Source: Acidimicrobiia bacterium UBA5794
GTDB lineage: Bacteria; Actinomycetota; Acidimicrobiia; Spongiisociales; UBA5794
Length of the DNA stretch: 36,944 nucleotides
NCBI GenBank assembly: GCA_002418265.1
Contig: DIDS01000004.1
Span: 1-36,944 of the forward strand
Direction of reading: 5' to 3'
The notes below the pieces were generated by a model. The model saw only the letters and a program-made list of their open reading frames with translations, made no database searches and was not told where the DNA came from. Shown in pieces: positions 7,506-15,774 of this stretch. The position numbers and the translations under genes are program-made. Position 1 is the first letter of the stretch, and each line of letters begins with the position of its first letter.

Positions 7506-8747
7506 ATGGTGGCAACTGAGTTCTACATACCCAAGATGTCGGACCACATGGAACAAGGCGTCTTCGTCGAGTGGCTGGTAGATGAGGGCGATTCTGTAGA
7601 CAAGGGTCAACCCATCCTCGTTATCGATACAGACAAGGTGGTCGCCGAAGTCGAGGCGCCGGCGAGCGGATTTCTTACCGGGATCCGCCGAGGGCTCGTT
7701 GCAGGTGCGAGCATCTCAGTTGGTACGACGGTGGCCTTCATCGTCGAGGATCTCTCGGAGGATGTTCCAGTTCTTCAGGCACTTGACGCAGCATCACCAG
7801 GGGTCGGTTCGGCGGACAGTGCAGAGGAGAAGCAGGATCCAGCCGTCTCGGAGCCCGTCGCTGTAGCGGTGGCGGACGTGGAAAGGGTGAACAGCGGGCC
7901 TGTTCGCTCTACACCTGCGGGTCGCAAAGCTGCCCGTGCGCTTGGCGTAGACCTTTCAAGCGTCGATGGAACGGGTCCCGGCGGAAGAGTTTCCGAAAGT
8001 GATGTCCGGGCATTTGCCTCGATCGTAAAATCCCCTCAGGCAGAATCAGCGGAGGAGGCCGGAGATCGGTGGCTGAAACTGACGCCCGTACAATCGATCA
8101 CCGCCAGACGGATGGTTGAGAGCGTGACAACTGTGCCACAGTTTTCGGTCACCCGGGATCTTGACATGTCGGATGTTGTTGAAGCGAGAGCCGCTCTTGC
8201 GGCGGAAGGGAGCCCCAAACCTTCGGTGACTGCGTTTCTCGTGAAGACCGTCGCGTCAGCCTTGTCAGCCCATCCGAGGGTTAATGGCTTCTTTCGTGAC
8301 GGGGGCATCGAGATCAATACCGACATAAACGTTGGTGTCGCAATGGGTACACCTGAAGGACTCTATGTTCCTGTGATTCACAATGCCGATCGGCTATCCA
8401 TCGATGAGATCTCAGAGCACCTCAGACGACTGCAGAGGCTTGTGGAAGACGGCGGATTCTCCTCCGCAGACCTCGAAGGAGGAACGTTTACGCTCTCGAA
8501 CCTCGGGATGTACGGCGTCGACCAATTCCGTGCGATCGTGAATCCACCGCAGGCGGCAATTCTGGCAACCGGAAGAGTCGCTCCATCGGCATCGGTTGAT
8601 GCCGATGGAGCAATTCGTGTCCGGAACTTGATGACCGCCACGATGACGGCAGATCACCGAAGTCTTGATGGTGTGGCTGCTGCACAGTTTCTCGCATCGA
8701 TCTCGTCGAACATGGAACGGATCAACCCGAGCAGCAGTGTCGCGTGA
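7506..8747 (+). CDS. Dihydrolipoamide acyltransferase (E2) of the acetoin/2-oxoacid dehydrogenase complex
   Basis: This E2 core protein carries the acyl group on lipoate and passes it to CoA. Domains in order: one lipoyl domain (residues 1-80, lipoyl Lys44 in DTDKVVAEVE), an Ala/Val-rich linker, a peripheral-subunit-binding domain (STPAGRKAARALGVD...GPGGRVSESDV), and the acyltransferase domain. The active-site motif is near the C-terminus (ADHRSLDG). Length is 413 residues. ATG at 7506 opens directly on the lipoyl domain; a GTG at 7491 would add five residues, and neither has a clean ribosome site. It lies 51 bp after E1 beta. No E3 (lipoamide dehydrogenase) gene is in the window, so a shared E3 is presumably used. 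Confidence 0.9.
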   Translation: MVATEFYIPKMSDHMEQGVFVEWLVDEGDSVDKGQPILVIDTDKVVAEVEAPASGFLTGIRRGLVAGASISVGTTVAFIVEDLSEDVPVLQALDAASPGVGSADSAEEKQDPAVSEPVAVAVADVERVNSGPVRSTPAGRKAARALGVDLSSVDGTGPGGRVSESDVRAFASIVKSPQAESAEEAGDRWLKLTPVQSITARRMVESVTTVPQFSVTRDLDMSDVVEARAALAAEGSPKPSVTAFLVKTVASALSAHPRVNGFFRDGGIEINTDINVGVAMGTPEGLYVPVIHNADRLSIDEISEHLRRLQRLVEDGGFSSADLEGGTFTLSNLGMYGVDQFRAIVNPPQAAILATGRVAPSASVDADGAIRVRNLMTATMTADHRSLDGVAAAQFLASISSNMERINPSSSVA

Positions 8748-8945
8748 TGTGGCACCGTCATCCGCCGTGTACGTTTCGCTGTGGGAAGGGGACAATAGAT
8801 CCATGGTTGGAGAACACATGGCGGGGCTGGATGCATAGCTATCCTATTGCTCTGAGCGAGGTCAGGTGCGCCATGGTGTCACCAGAGGACCCCCGAGGGG
8901 TGTAGAAGAAGAGCCCCAGGCGATCGCGAAATGCTGGAGATCACA

Positions 8946-9665
8946 ATGACACAGAAAAGTCGATTCAAACTCGAAATGAAGAGAAGTCTCGCAGAGCAGG
9001 TGACAGACCGAATCACCGAAATGATCGTTAGCGGCGATCTTGTAGCGGGTGATCGATTGCCTCCGGAGGTAGATCTCGCAAGCCAAATGGGTGTCTCGCG
9101 AACTGCTCTGAGGGAAGGGATGAGAACGCTTGAGGCGAGAGGCCTTCTTGAGATTCAACCCGGTGTTGGCACCGTTGTACGTGATTTCGGGTATGAGCAG
9201 CTCGTGCAGCCGCTGTCGCTGTATGTAGATGTGAGCGATGGCGCTGTGAGTTTTGAGGAGTTCCATGCGGTCCGGAGGCTCCTCGAAACCGAGGTCGCCG
9301 CGCTTGCCGCGAGTGCGGCAAGTGACGCCAGTATCGAGGTGCTCAGGGGTCATATGGCCGAGATGGAAAGGAGCGTTGAGGACCGCGACGCATTCGCAGC
9401 GAGCGACGCAAGTTTTCATGAGTCTCTGGCCATGATGACGTCGAATCCGTTACTTGGATTGCTAATCAGCGCGCTGAGAGTGCTCTTGGAAAGCCACATT
9501 CGTGAGGTCATCCACCATATTGATCCGGTCACGGATGTGCTTCCATATCACGAAGCCATCCTTGAGGCCGTTGTGGCCCGCGACGAGGGGGCGGCACGTC
9601 AGGCAATGGAATCTCACCTCATCAAGGTGAGAGAGAATTACTACTCGTCAGTGGAAGAAGGCTGA
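8946..9665 (+). CDS. FadR-subfamily (FCD) GntR transcription regulator
   Basis: The N-terminal winged helix (RSLAEQVTDRITEMIVSGDL, then VSRTALREGMRTLEARGLLE) binds DNA. The all-helical FCD domain that follows binds a ligand, often an organic acid, and a metal. Likely metal ligands are the Asp and His of DASFHESLAM and the His residues in YHEAILEAV and MESHL. Length is 239 residues. ATG at 8946 has TGGAG seven bases upstream, better than ATG at 8931. It sits between the E1-E2 operon and a lactonase gene in the same direction, so it is the leading candidate to control these genes. The motif shared by three divergent promoter regions could be its operator. Confidence 0.9.
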   Translation: MTQKSRFKLEMKRSLAEQVTDRITEMIVSGDLVAGDRLPPEVDLASQMGVSRTALREGMRTLEARGLLEIQPGVGTVVRDFGYEQLVQPLSLYVDVSDGAVSFEEFHAVRRLLETEVAALAASAASDASIEVLRGHMAEMERSVEDRDAFAASDASFHESLAMMTSNPLLGLLISALRVLLESHIREVIHHIDPVTDVLPYHEAILEAVVARDEGAARQAMESHLIKVRENYYSSVEEG

Positions 9666-9683
9666 AGAAGGAGAGCACGGATC

Positions 9684-10586
9684 ATGATTTTTGCAACTGG
9701 ACTTGGGGTTCCAGAGGGCCCGGTATTGATGCCTGATGGTGGTTGGCTTGTTGTCGAGATGTCGCCGGACCGAGGTTGCGTGACCCGCCTGGGTTCGGAC
9801 GGGAAGATCGAAGAGGTTCTTGCCCGTACGGGTCGACCGAACGGTCTCGCGGTCGATGCTTTGGGAAACGTCTGGATAGCCGAGTCGCAGAAACCGTCGC
9901 TGCTCAAGTTGTACCCAGATGGAACTGTCGAGACGTTCCTCACCGAATGCGATGGTGATCCGTTCCTCTTCCCCAACGATCTGGCGTTCGGACCTGACGG
10001 AGCATTGTTTCTCACGGATTCAGGCATACTGTTCGATGACTTCGCACCGGGTGGTGTGGTTCGCTCGGATTGGAATGAGGTGCCAGTCGATGGACGGGTG
10101 TACCGAATTGATGTCGAGACCAAGGCGATCAAGCAGGTTGACACTGGTATTCGGTTCACGAACGGCGTAGCCATCGGCACCGATGGTATGTTGTACTCGA
10201 ACGAGACGATGACGGGGAACATCTTCCGATACTCCCTCGACGGCGAGCATGTTGGGCCGAGAGAATTGTTTGGGAACGTGCTGGTGCCGAGCGATGACAC
10301 GTCGATGCGCGGGCCGGATGGTATGAAGTTTGCTGCAAATGGTGATCTGTATGTCACAGTCGTTGGACAAGGGGATGTGACCGTGCTTGACACTGCTGGT
10401 GAGGTCAAAAACCGAATTCCCACGGATGGAAACTTCCCCACGAACGTTGCGTTCGGACCTCCTGGATCCGGGAAGATTTTTGTGACAGAAGATGCCGTGG
10501 GAACCATGGAGGTATTCGACGTTGGTATTGACGGTGCCGTCTTGTACGACGGGACGCTGGCAATCGAGGGCGTGAGAAGGTCATGA
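9684..10586 (+). CDS. SMP-30/gluconolactonase/LRE family lactonase
   Basis: This is a six-bladed beta-propeller protein of 300 residues; family members hydrolyse sugar lactones or related lactones using one divalent metal. Probable metal ligands are Glu11 in LGVPEGPV, the Asn in FTNGVAIGTDG, and the Asp in RGPDGMKFAANGDLYV; RPNGLAVD contributes another conserved Asn. There is no signal peptide, so it is cytoplasmic. The start has GAAGGAG upstream. It follows the FCD regulator by 18 bp and overlaps the next gene by 4 bp. With a sugar dehydrogenase (17493-18515) and an IlvD-type dehydratase (18505-20202) nearby, it fits the lactone-opening step of an oxidative sugar pathway. Confidence 0.85.
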   Translation: MIFATGLGVPEGPVLMPDGGWLVVEMSPDRGCVTRLGSDGKIEEVLARTGRPNGLAVDALGNVWIAESQKPSLLKLYPDGTVETFLTECDGDPFLFPNDLAFGPDGALFLTDSGILFDDFAPGGVVRSDWNEVPVDGRVYRIDVETKAIKQVDTGIRFTNGVAIGTDGMLYSNETMTGNIFRYSLDGEHVGPRELFGNVLVPSDDTSMRGPDGMKFAANGDLYVTVVGQGDVTVLDTAGEVKNRIPTDGNFPTNVAFGPPGSGKIFVTEDAVGTMEVFDVGIDGAVLYDGTLAIEGVRRS

Positions 10587-10909
10587 TTCGACACTGCGCC
10601 CTGTTCCGATTTCAGCCCGACGTGAAAGATGAAGAGATCGACCAACTTCTTGCAGGATTCATCGAACTCAAAGACAAGATCGGTGGAATCATCGATGTAA
10701 TTGTTGGATCGAATGTGAGTGCCGAGGGGCTTAGCAAGGGATTTGATCATGGTATCATCTTGGATTTTCCTGACGCTGCTGCGGTCGAGGCATACCTTGG
10801 TCACCCTGCTCATCTGGCTCTCGCGGCGAAGCTGATCCCGAAGCTCGAGGGCGACCTGGAAGGGGCCCTTCCATTCGATCTTGAGTTCAGCGGTCCAGGA
10901 GGGATGTGA
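10583..10909 (+). CDS. Dabb-family (stress-responsive alpha/beta barrel) protein
   Basis: This small 108-residue protein begins MIRHCALFRFQPDVKDEEID and contains the SKGFDHGIILDF strand and the AYLGHPAHLALAAKLIP helix typical of Dabb-domain ferredoxin-like dimers. Members range from stress proteins to small cyclases and enzymes of sugar-acid and polyketide metabolism, so the exact role is open. It overlaps the lactonase stop by ATGA, which implies translational coupling and a joint function. It is the last gene of the plus-strand run; the next gene ends 4 bp away in the opposite direction. Confidence 0.8.
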   Translation: MIRHCALFRFQPDVKDEEIDQLLAGFIELKDKIGGIIDVIVGSNVSAEGLSKGFDHGIILDFPDAAAVEAYLGHPAHLALAAKLIPKLEGDLEGALPFDLEFSGPGGM

Positions 10910-10913
10910 TCTG

Positions 10914-11882
10914 TCAGTCGTCCGACAGGTCGGTGATCGCTCTCGAAGTGACGACTGATCCGTCGGTGAGACCGAGCAACAACTCCATGTCGGGTGCGAT
11001 TGGTGTCATCGCTGCCATGGATGCGATTCCTGCGTGAAGTGGCTTGTCGTGTGTCATTGTCGACCAGGTATCCCCGCCATCGAGCGACAGGACGACCACG
11101 CCATTCGCGAGAGCGAGGATCTGAGGGTTGAATGCATAAGCAGAGCAAAACTCGATTGTGTTCACGGCACCTGAGATGTGGGCTTCACCGAGAGAATCCC
11201 AGTGGCTGCCTTCATCGGTTGAGCGGAGGAGGCCATGCTCTTCGGTGCCAGCGAACAACGTGTGGTCGATTGCGTAGAGCGGCGAAACTCCAATGCTGAT
11301 AACGGGTGAAAATTCAGAAGGGAAGGCAGTGTCGCGCCACCCGCGGCCCCCGTTGGCGCTCCGGAACACTCCGCTTTCGGTGGCGGCGAATAGTGTTCCG
11401 TCTGTGGCAAACTGTGGCGAGACGGCAAGGTCGAGGACGTTGAGGTCGGTAAGACCGAAGTTCCACGCAGCCCACATCATTCCGCGACCTGCGGAGCAGT
11501 ACACGCCGTTCTCCAGCGTACCTGCGAAGGCGAAACCATCTTTGCTGAAGTTAGGTGAGAAGACGATGGAGGAGATAGCGGGAGCTGGGGCTGGGAATTC
11601 GAGAGTTGCCCACGTCGTGCCTGCATCTCGCGAAGAGAGCACGCCGTCGATGGTGCCCGACAGTAGGAAGCGATCGACTGCAAAAGCTGGCGATGCGGCG
11701 ACGGCCAAGGTCGTGATGGCCGACTGCGCGTCTAGCGAAGCGTATGCGTCGTGCCACGTACGGCCGTCATCTGTCGAACGTGCGAGCCCAGAGGTGGATG
11801 CAGCGAAACACACACGGCTTCCATCGCTGGCTGTGCAAGCCAGGGTTGCGTAGGTTGCTTTCAGCGCTTCTTCAGGTTTCAT
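10914..11882 (-). CDS. BNR/Asp-box repeat beta-propeller protein
   Basis: A 322-residue protein built of repeating blades, each with an Asp-box-like turn: STDDGRTW, SRDAGTTW, SAGRGMMW (degenerate), SANGGRGW, STDEGSHW and SLDGGDTW. The repeats between them resemble each other (DRFLLSGTIDGVL, DGFAFAGTLENGVY, DGTLFAATESGVF, DHTLFAGTEEHGLL). This is the sialidase/VPS10-like propeller fold, but no catalytic residues of sialidases are evident. There is no signal peptide or membrane segment, so a cytoplasmic location is likely, unlike many relatives. It is the last gene of the ABC importer-chaperonin operon, 52 bp after the GroEL-like gene. Function is unknown; partner or client of the chaperonin is speculative. 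Confidence 0.7.
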   Translation of the reverse strand: MKPEEALKATYATLACTASDGSRVCFAASTSGLARSTDDGRTWHDAYASLDAQSAITTLAVAASPAFAVDRFLLSGTIDGVLSSRDAGTTWATLEFPAPAPAISSIVFSPNFSKDGFAFAGTLENGVYCSAGRGMMWAAWNFGLTDLNVLDLAVSPQFATDGTLFAATESGVFRSANGGRGWRDTAFPSEFSPVISIGVSPLYAIDHTLFAGTEEHGLLRSTDEGSHWDSLGEAHISGAVNTIEFCSAYAFNPQILALANGVVVLSLDGGDTWSTMTHDKPLHAGIASMAAMTPIAPDMELLLGLTDGSVVTSRAITDLSDD

Positions 11883-11934
11883 ATTGCGCGCATGCCTTTC
11901 AGATCGGGGATTGGCTTGGGTGTGTTGAGGTCGG

Positions 11935-13539
11935 TCAGCGCGGCCGACGAACCAAGGCTTCGACGGTCAAGGCAAGGGCTGCCGCGGTGACAGCGCAGCG
12001 GACAGCCGAGCGTTGTACCGCCGCGGCGTCGATGATTCCTGCGGGAATCATCGACCGGATTTCTCCTGTGTTCACGTCAAAGCCGTACCCTTCATCGCTC
12101 TGATTGACTCGGGCGAGCGTCTCGGCAACATCGTATCCGGCGTTATCGACGATCGTGCGGAATGGCTGGGCGATGGCCTCAGCGAGGATGCGATAGGCGG
12201 CCTTCGCGTCGGGATGCGGTGTATCGCGTATCATGGTCCCGAGAGCCAGCCGGCAGTCAAGAAGCGCAGTACCGCCTCCCGGTACGATCCCTTCTCGCAC
12301 GGCACCACGCATGGCGCTCACTGTTCGCTTCACCATTTCGACGCGTTGTTCTATCTGGATTTCGGTCGATCCGCCTATCCAGAGCGTCGCCGAACCTCCG
12401 ATGATTGAGCCGATACGATCCACGAGATGGTCGTGTCGCACCCGATTGTCACTGTCTTCGGCGAGAGCCTTGAGTCCGTTGATGTGGCGCAAAAGTTGCT
12501 TGCTATCGCCGCGTCCACCGACGATTCCAAAGGTGCTGTCCCCGATCCAGACGCGTCTGGCGCGACCGAGATGCTCAACGGTGAGTGCATCGAATCTGTC
12601 ACCCGCTGCATCGATGAACGGTGTTCCACCGGTCAGGATGGCCAGATCTTCCAGCGCCGCGGCGTTCTCGTGTTTTCCCCATCCCGGCACTTTTACGACA
12701 GCGCTCACGAAATGGTTTGGATCGTTGTTGGCCGCCAGGAACGCGAGAGCTCCATCCGAGATGTCCCCGACGACGATCAGGAGGGACTTGACACCATCCT
12801 TGAGGGCTCTTACAACGACAGGTAGCAGCTGTCTCGGGTCCTGAACGTCGATGTCGCTCAGAAGGAGGAAACCATCAATGAATTCGGTTCTCAAGCGTCC
12901 CTGATCTGTCAGCATCGAACGTGAGACAGCACCACGATTCCAGTACATACCCTCCACGTACTCTCGTGTCATATCGCGATTTCGACCTGCTCGGACTTCG
13001 ACACGACCGTACTCACCAACCGTGTCGAGAACTTCTCCGATGAGCAACGCCATATCTGGGTCGTGACACAACGATTCTGCGAGATGGGAAAGGTCTGGCC
13101 CACCGACGACCGGCTCCGCTCTGGCGACTAGCTGCTCCTCAATTCGGCAGACTCCCAGTTCCAGATGCTTTCGCAGGACGTTGACGTCCCCACCAACTGA
13201 AAGATGTCGAATGCCGGCATCGAAGATATGTTGGAAGATCACGGCTGCAGTAGCGGTTCCGTCACCTGCCTGTTGTCGAACAGCTTCGACAACATCCCTG
13301 ACCAGCATCGCCCCAGCATCCTCGTCGCGGTTTGATAGCTCGTTGATCCTCTGTGCGATGACAGCACCGTTGTCAAGGATCTCAGGCATGCGTTGGTCAA
13401 CGAGTCGGTCGACTGCCACGACTCTGGGTGTCGGTCCAAGCGTTGGCCGGATGGATTTGACGACCTTGTTGACACCACGCTGCATGTGTCGATGCGTTCG
13501 CGGTTGGAACACAAGTGATGATTGTGGCTCAGACTTCAT
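11935..13539 (-). CDS. Highly divergent GroEL-like (Hsp60) chaperonin
   Basis: This 534-residue type I chaperonin relative has clear anchors: TLGPTPRVVAVDR near residue 33, QQAGDGTATAAVI near 90 (phosphate loop), REGIVPGGGTALL near 415, YGFDVNTGE, and GIIDAAAVQRSAVRCAV close to the end. Aligned by eye with E. coli GroEL, the Asp52 position is Asn57 and the catalytic Asp398 position is Arg405, while Asp87 is kept (Asp93). The Gly-Gly-Met tail is missing; the protein ends LVRRPR. No GroES gene is near. It sits in a sugar importer operon, 45 bp after a permease. Divergent chaperonins in actinomycete catabolic operons (such as MimG for a binuclear-iron monooxygenase) fold a dedicated client; here none is obvious. 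Confidence 0.85.
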   Translation of the reverse strand: MKSEPQSSLVFQPRTHRHMQRGVNKVVKSIRPTLGPTPRVVAVDRLVDQRMPEILDNGAVIAQRINELSNRDEDAGAMLVRDVVEAVRQQAGDGTATAAVIFQHIFDAGIRHLSVGGDVNVLRKHLELGVCRIEEQLVARAEPVVGGPDLSHLAESLCHDPDMALLIGEVLDTVGEYGRVEVRAGRNRDMTREYVEGMYWNRGAVSRSMLTDQGRLRTEFIDGFLLLSDIDVQDPRQLLPVVVRALKDGVKSLLIVVGDISDGALAFLAANNDPNHFVSAVVKVPGWGKHENAAALEDLAILTGGTPFIDAAGDRFDALTVEHLGRARRVWIGDSTFGIVGGRGDSKQLLRHINGLKALAEDSDNRVRHDHLVDRIGSIIGGSATLWIGGSTEIQIEQRVEMVKRTVSAMRGAVREGIVPGGGTALLDCRLALGTMIRDTPHPDAKAAYRILAEAIAQPFRTIVDNAGYDVAETLARVNQSDEGYGFDVNTGEIRSMIPAGIIDAAAVQRSAVRCAVTAAALALTVEALVRRPR

Positions 13540-13584
13540 CGGTCGGTTGTATCCTTCATCAGCGATTCGTCGGCGGTCCCGCGA

Positions 13585-14712
13585 TCAACCCTTGACTGCA
13601 CCGGCAAGAGCTCCCTTGACGAACGCCTTGCGGAAGGCAATGTAGATTACCAGGAGTGGAATAATCGAGGCGAGAATTGCTGCGTAGATGACTTGGAAGT
13701 TTGTTGAGAACTGACCAACAGTCGTTTGTATGTACGGCAACAACGTACTGCTCTCCCTGTCCAGGTACACAAACGGCTCAAGGAACTGATTGTAGATCAG
13801 GGGGAGCTGGACGACGATGAGTGCGACTATCGGAGCCTTGAGGAGCGGCATCAGGATTCGCCACACGTATTGTGCCCTGCTTGCCCCATCGATCATCGCC
13901 GATTCTTCAAGCTCGCGGGGTATGCCGTTGATGAACGCGGTGAAGATCAACACCGAGAACGCGGTTCCCTTGATGTTGATCGCAACGATCGAACCGAGTT
14001 GGACTATGACCCGCGTCAGACCTGGAGATGCGAACCCAGGGATTAAGTCGGTGAACCACTTGATAAGGAGAAACTGAGGCAAAATGATGAGCATGGCCGG
14101 GATCACCATCTGGAGAAGGTAGGTGCTGTACACCAGCCTCTGATCACGGCGCCGAAGCCCCGCCAGACCATATCCGGTAAAGACAGAGAGAATTGTGAGA
14201 CCGATCAAGCTCACGATGGTGACCAACAGTGTTCTCCCCAACGCGCCAAAGAATCGTCCGTCTGAGAGGATGGTTCTCCAACCGTTGTAAATGTAGAAAT
14301 TCGAGAAGAATGATCGGATCTCCTCCTCTGGTATTCCGTATTCCTCGGATATGTCCCGCAGCGAGGTGCGAGCACCAAGGTACTCCGTGGAGGGAATCCC
14401 GAAAGCTTCCTTGAGGTCCGCAGGATCGAGATTGTAGAACATTGAGAGATTCCCGACTTGCGAATCGAAATTCACTTCGTCCGCCTTGGGTATCCAGAAG
14501 TGAAGCGTCGTTGACTCCTTGGTGGGCACGGTACTTCTGACGGCGAGCGCGTAGAAAGGGATCAGAGTGAGTACGGAGTAGATTGCCATGACGCCAAGTG
14601 CTAGGCCCGCGTAGATTTTACGCCGTCGACTGTGGCTGCGGTCTCGACGTCGCTGAGATCGCCTCCGATCGGCGATCTCTTCTTGATTCTTGCTCTCGAG
14701 TTCAGTGGTCAT
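13585..14712 (-). CDS. Carbohydrate ABC transporter permease (MalG/MsmG type)
   Basis: This inner-membrane permease has 375 residues. A charged cytoplasmic N-terminus rich in Arg is followed by TM1 (IYAGLALGVMAIYSVLTLIPFYALAV). A non-membrane segment of about 110 residues comes next, then about five further membrane segments. The EAA loop that docks the ATPase is IPRELEESAMIDGASRAQYV followed by WRILMPLLKAP. The family is usually about 280 residues; the extra length is the segment after TM1, probably external, and could contact the binding protein. It is the third gene of the importer operon, 19 bp after the other permease. Confidence 0.9.
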   Translation of the reverse strand: MTTELESKNQEEIADRRRSQRRRDRSHSRRRKIYAGLALGVMAIYSVLTLIPFYALAVRSTVPTKESTTLHFWIPKADEVNFDSQVGNLSMFYNLDPADLKEAFGIPSTEYLGARTSLRDISEEYGIPEEEIRSFFSNFYIYNGWRTILSDGRFFGALGRTLLVTIVSLIGLTILSVFTGYGLAGLRRRDQRLVYSTYLLQMVIPAMLIILPQFLLIKWFTDLIPGFASPGLTRVIVQLGSIVAINIKGTAFSVLIFTAFINGIPRELEESAMIDGASRAQYVWRILMPLLKAPIVALIVVQLPLIYNQFLEPFVYLDRESSTLLPYIQTTVGQFSTNFQVIYAAILASIIPLLVIYIAFRKAFVKGALAGAVKG

Positions 14713-14731
14713 TTGTGGTGCACTCTCTCGT

Positions 14732-15685
14732 CTAGTACTGAAGCTTGCGTTGGAGCCTCAGGAGCAACGTCCCGACGAAGATGAGTGGCACGGATGTGAT
14801 GATGGCCAGGGTCATGCCGAGCGCAAGCCGATCGATTTGGAATCCATAGGTGAAGAACAGGACGCTGAGCAGCTTTGCTTCTGGATTGACATACAGGGCT
14901 CCCATCGCCACCAGTTCATCGAAGACAGAGAAGGCGCCGATGAGCGCCATCGTCGTTGCAATGATGAATGACGGCCACATCTGAGGGAAATACACCCTTG
15001 TCAAGCGTTGCCAGTAGGTTGCACCGTCGATGATGGAGGCTTCGATCGTGTCCAGCGGGATCGCAAGCAACCCAACAAGGAAGATTGCCATGTTGAAGCC
15101 CGCATATCGCCAACCAACCATGAGCGGAAGGATCCATCGTGTTCCATTTGCGGAGAAGATGTCGATCGGTTCCTTGATGATGCCGAGGTCGAGGAGAAGC
15201 AGATTCATACTTCCCGTTTGTTGGGAGAAGAGCATTACAGCAAGGTATCCAACGGCGAGACCTGACAGCATCAACGGCATGTAGATGATTGTGAAGAACC
15301 CCCGCCGTACCCCGAATTCGAACATGAGGAGCGCTAGGGACAGTCCGAAGATGTATACCGTTGTGTAATTGAGGGCAACGAATATGAGTGTTCTCTTCAA
15401 CGCAGGGAAGTAGTCAGCGGCGACGCTCGGATTCGTGAAGATGGCCGTGAAGTTCGCAAAGCCAACTGAGTTCACGGACGGATCATTGAAGTTGGCCATA
15501 TCCGTGAAGAGGATCGGTACGGCGAAGACAAACGGTACGAGTGTGAGAAGCACAAACAGAAACAGCTGGGGCGAGATGAATGCCCAGTCCTGCATGATGC
15601 GGATTCGTCTGAGGTCCCTGTGTCGAGTGTGGTGTGCACCGGACGCCGAGGTTATCCTGTCCGATGTCCGCTCTGTTGAGGTCAT
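14732..15685 (-). CDS. Carbohydrate ABC transporter permease (MalF/MsmF type)
   Basis: This inner-membrane permease has 317 residues and six predicted membrane segments, the first being LFLFVLLTLVPFVFAVPILF. The EAA loop IPLDTIEASIIDGATYWQRL continues into TRVYFPQMWP, as expected for the sugar (CUT1) class. It follows the binding protein by about 90 bp and precedes the second permease by 19 bp. I chose ATG at 15685 over GTG at 15691; AAGGTGG lies just upstream but very close. The cognate ATPase is not in this operon; the gene at 24317 is the likely partner. Confidence 0.9.
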   Translation of the reverse strand: MTSTERTSDRITSASGAHHTRHRDLRRIRIMQDWAFISPQLFLFVLLTLVPFVFAVPILFTDMANFNDPSVNSVGFANFTAIFTNPSVAADYFPALKRTLIFVALNYTTVYIFGLSLALLMFEFGVRRGFFTIIYMPLMLSGLAVGYLAVMLFSQQTGSMNLLLLDLGIIKEPIDIFSANGTRWILPLMVGWRYAGFNMAIFLVGLLAIPLDTIEASIIDGATYWQRLTRVYFPQMWPSFIIATTMALIGAFSVFDELVAMGALYVNPEAKLLSVLFFTYGFQIDRLALGMTLAIITSVPLIFVGTLLLRLQRKLQY

Positions 15686-15774
15686 ATCCACCTTGTAACC
15701 CTATTGCCAGAACGCGGTGACGACCGACCGATGGTCGTCACCGCGTCCCAATCATCGCGCCGTGATTGTCTCCG

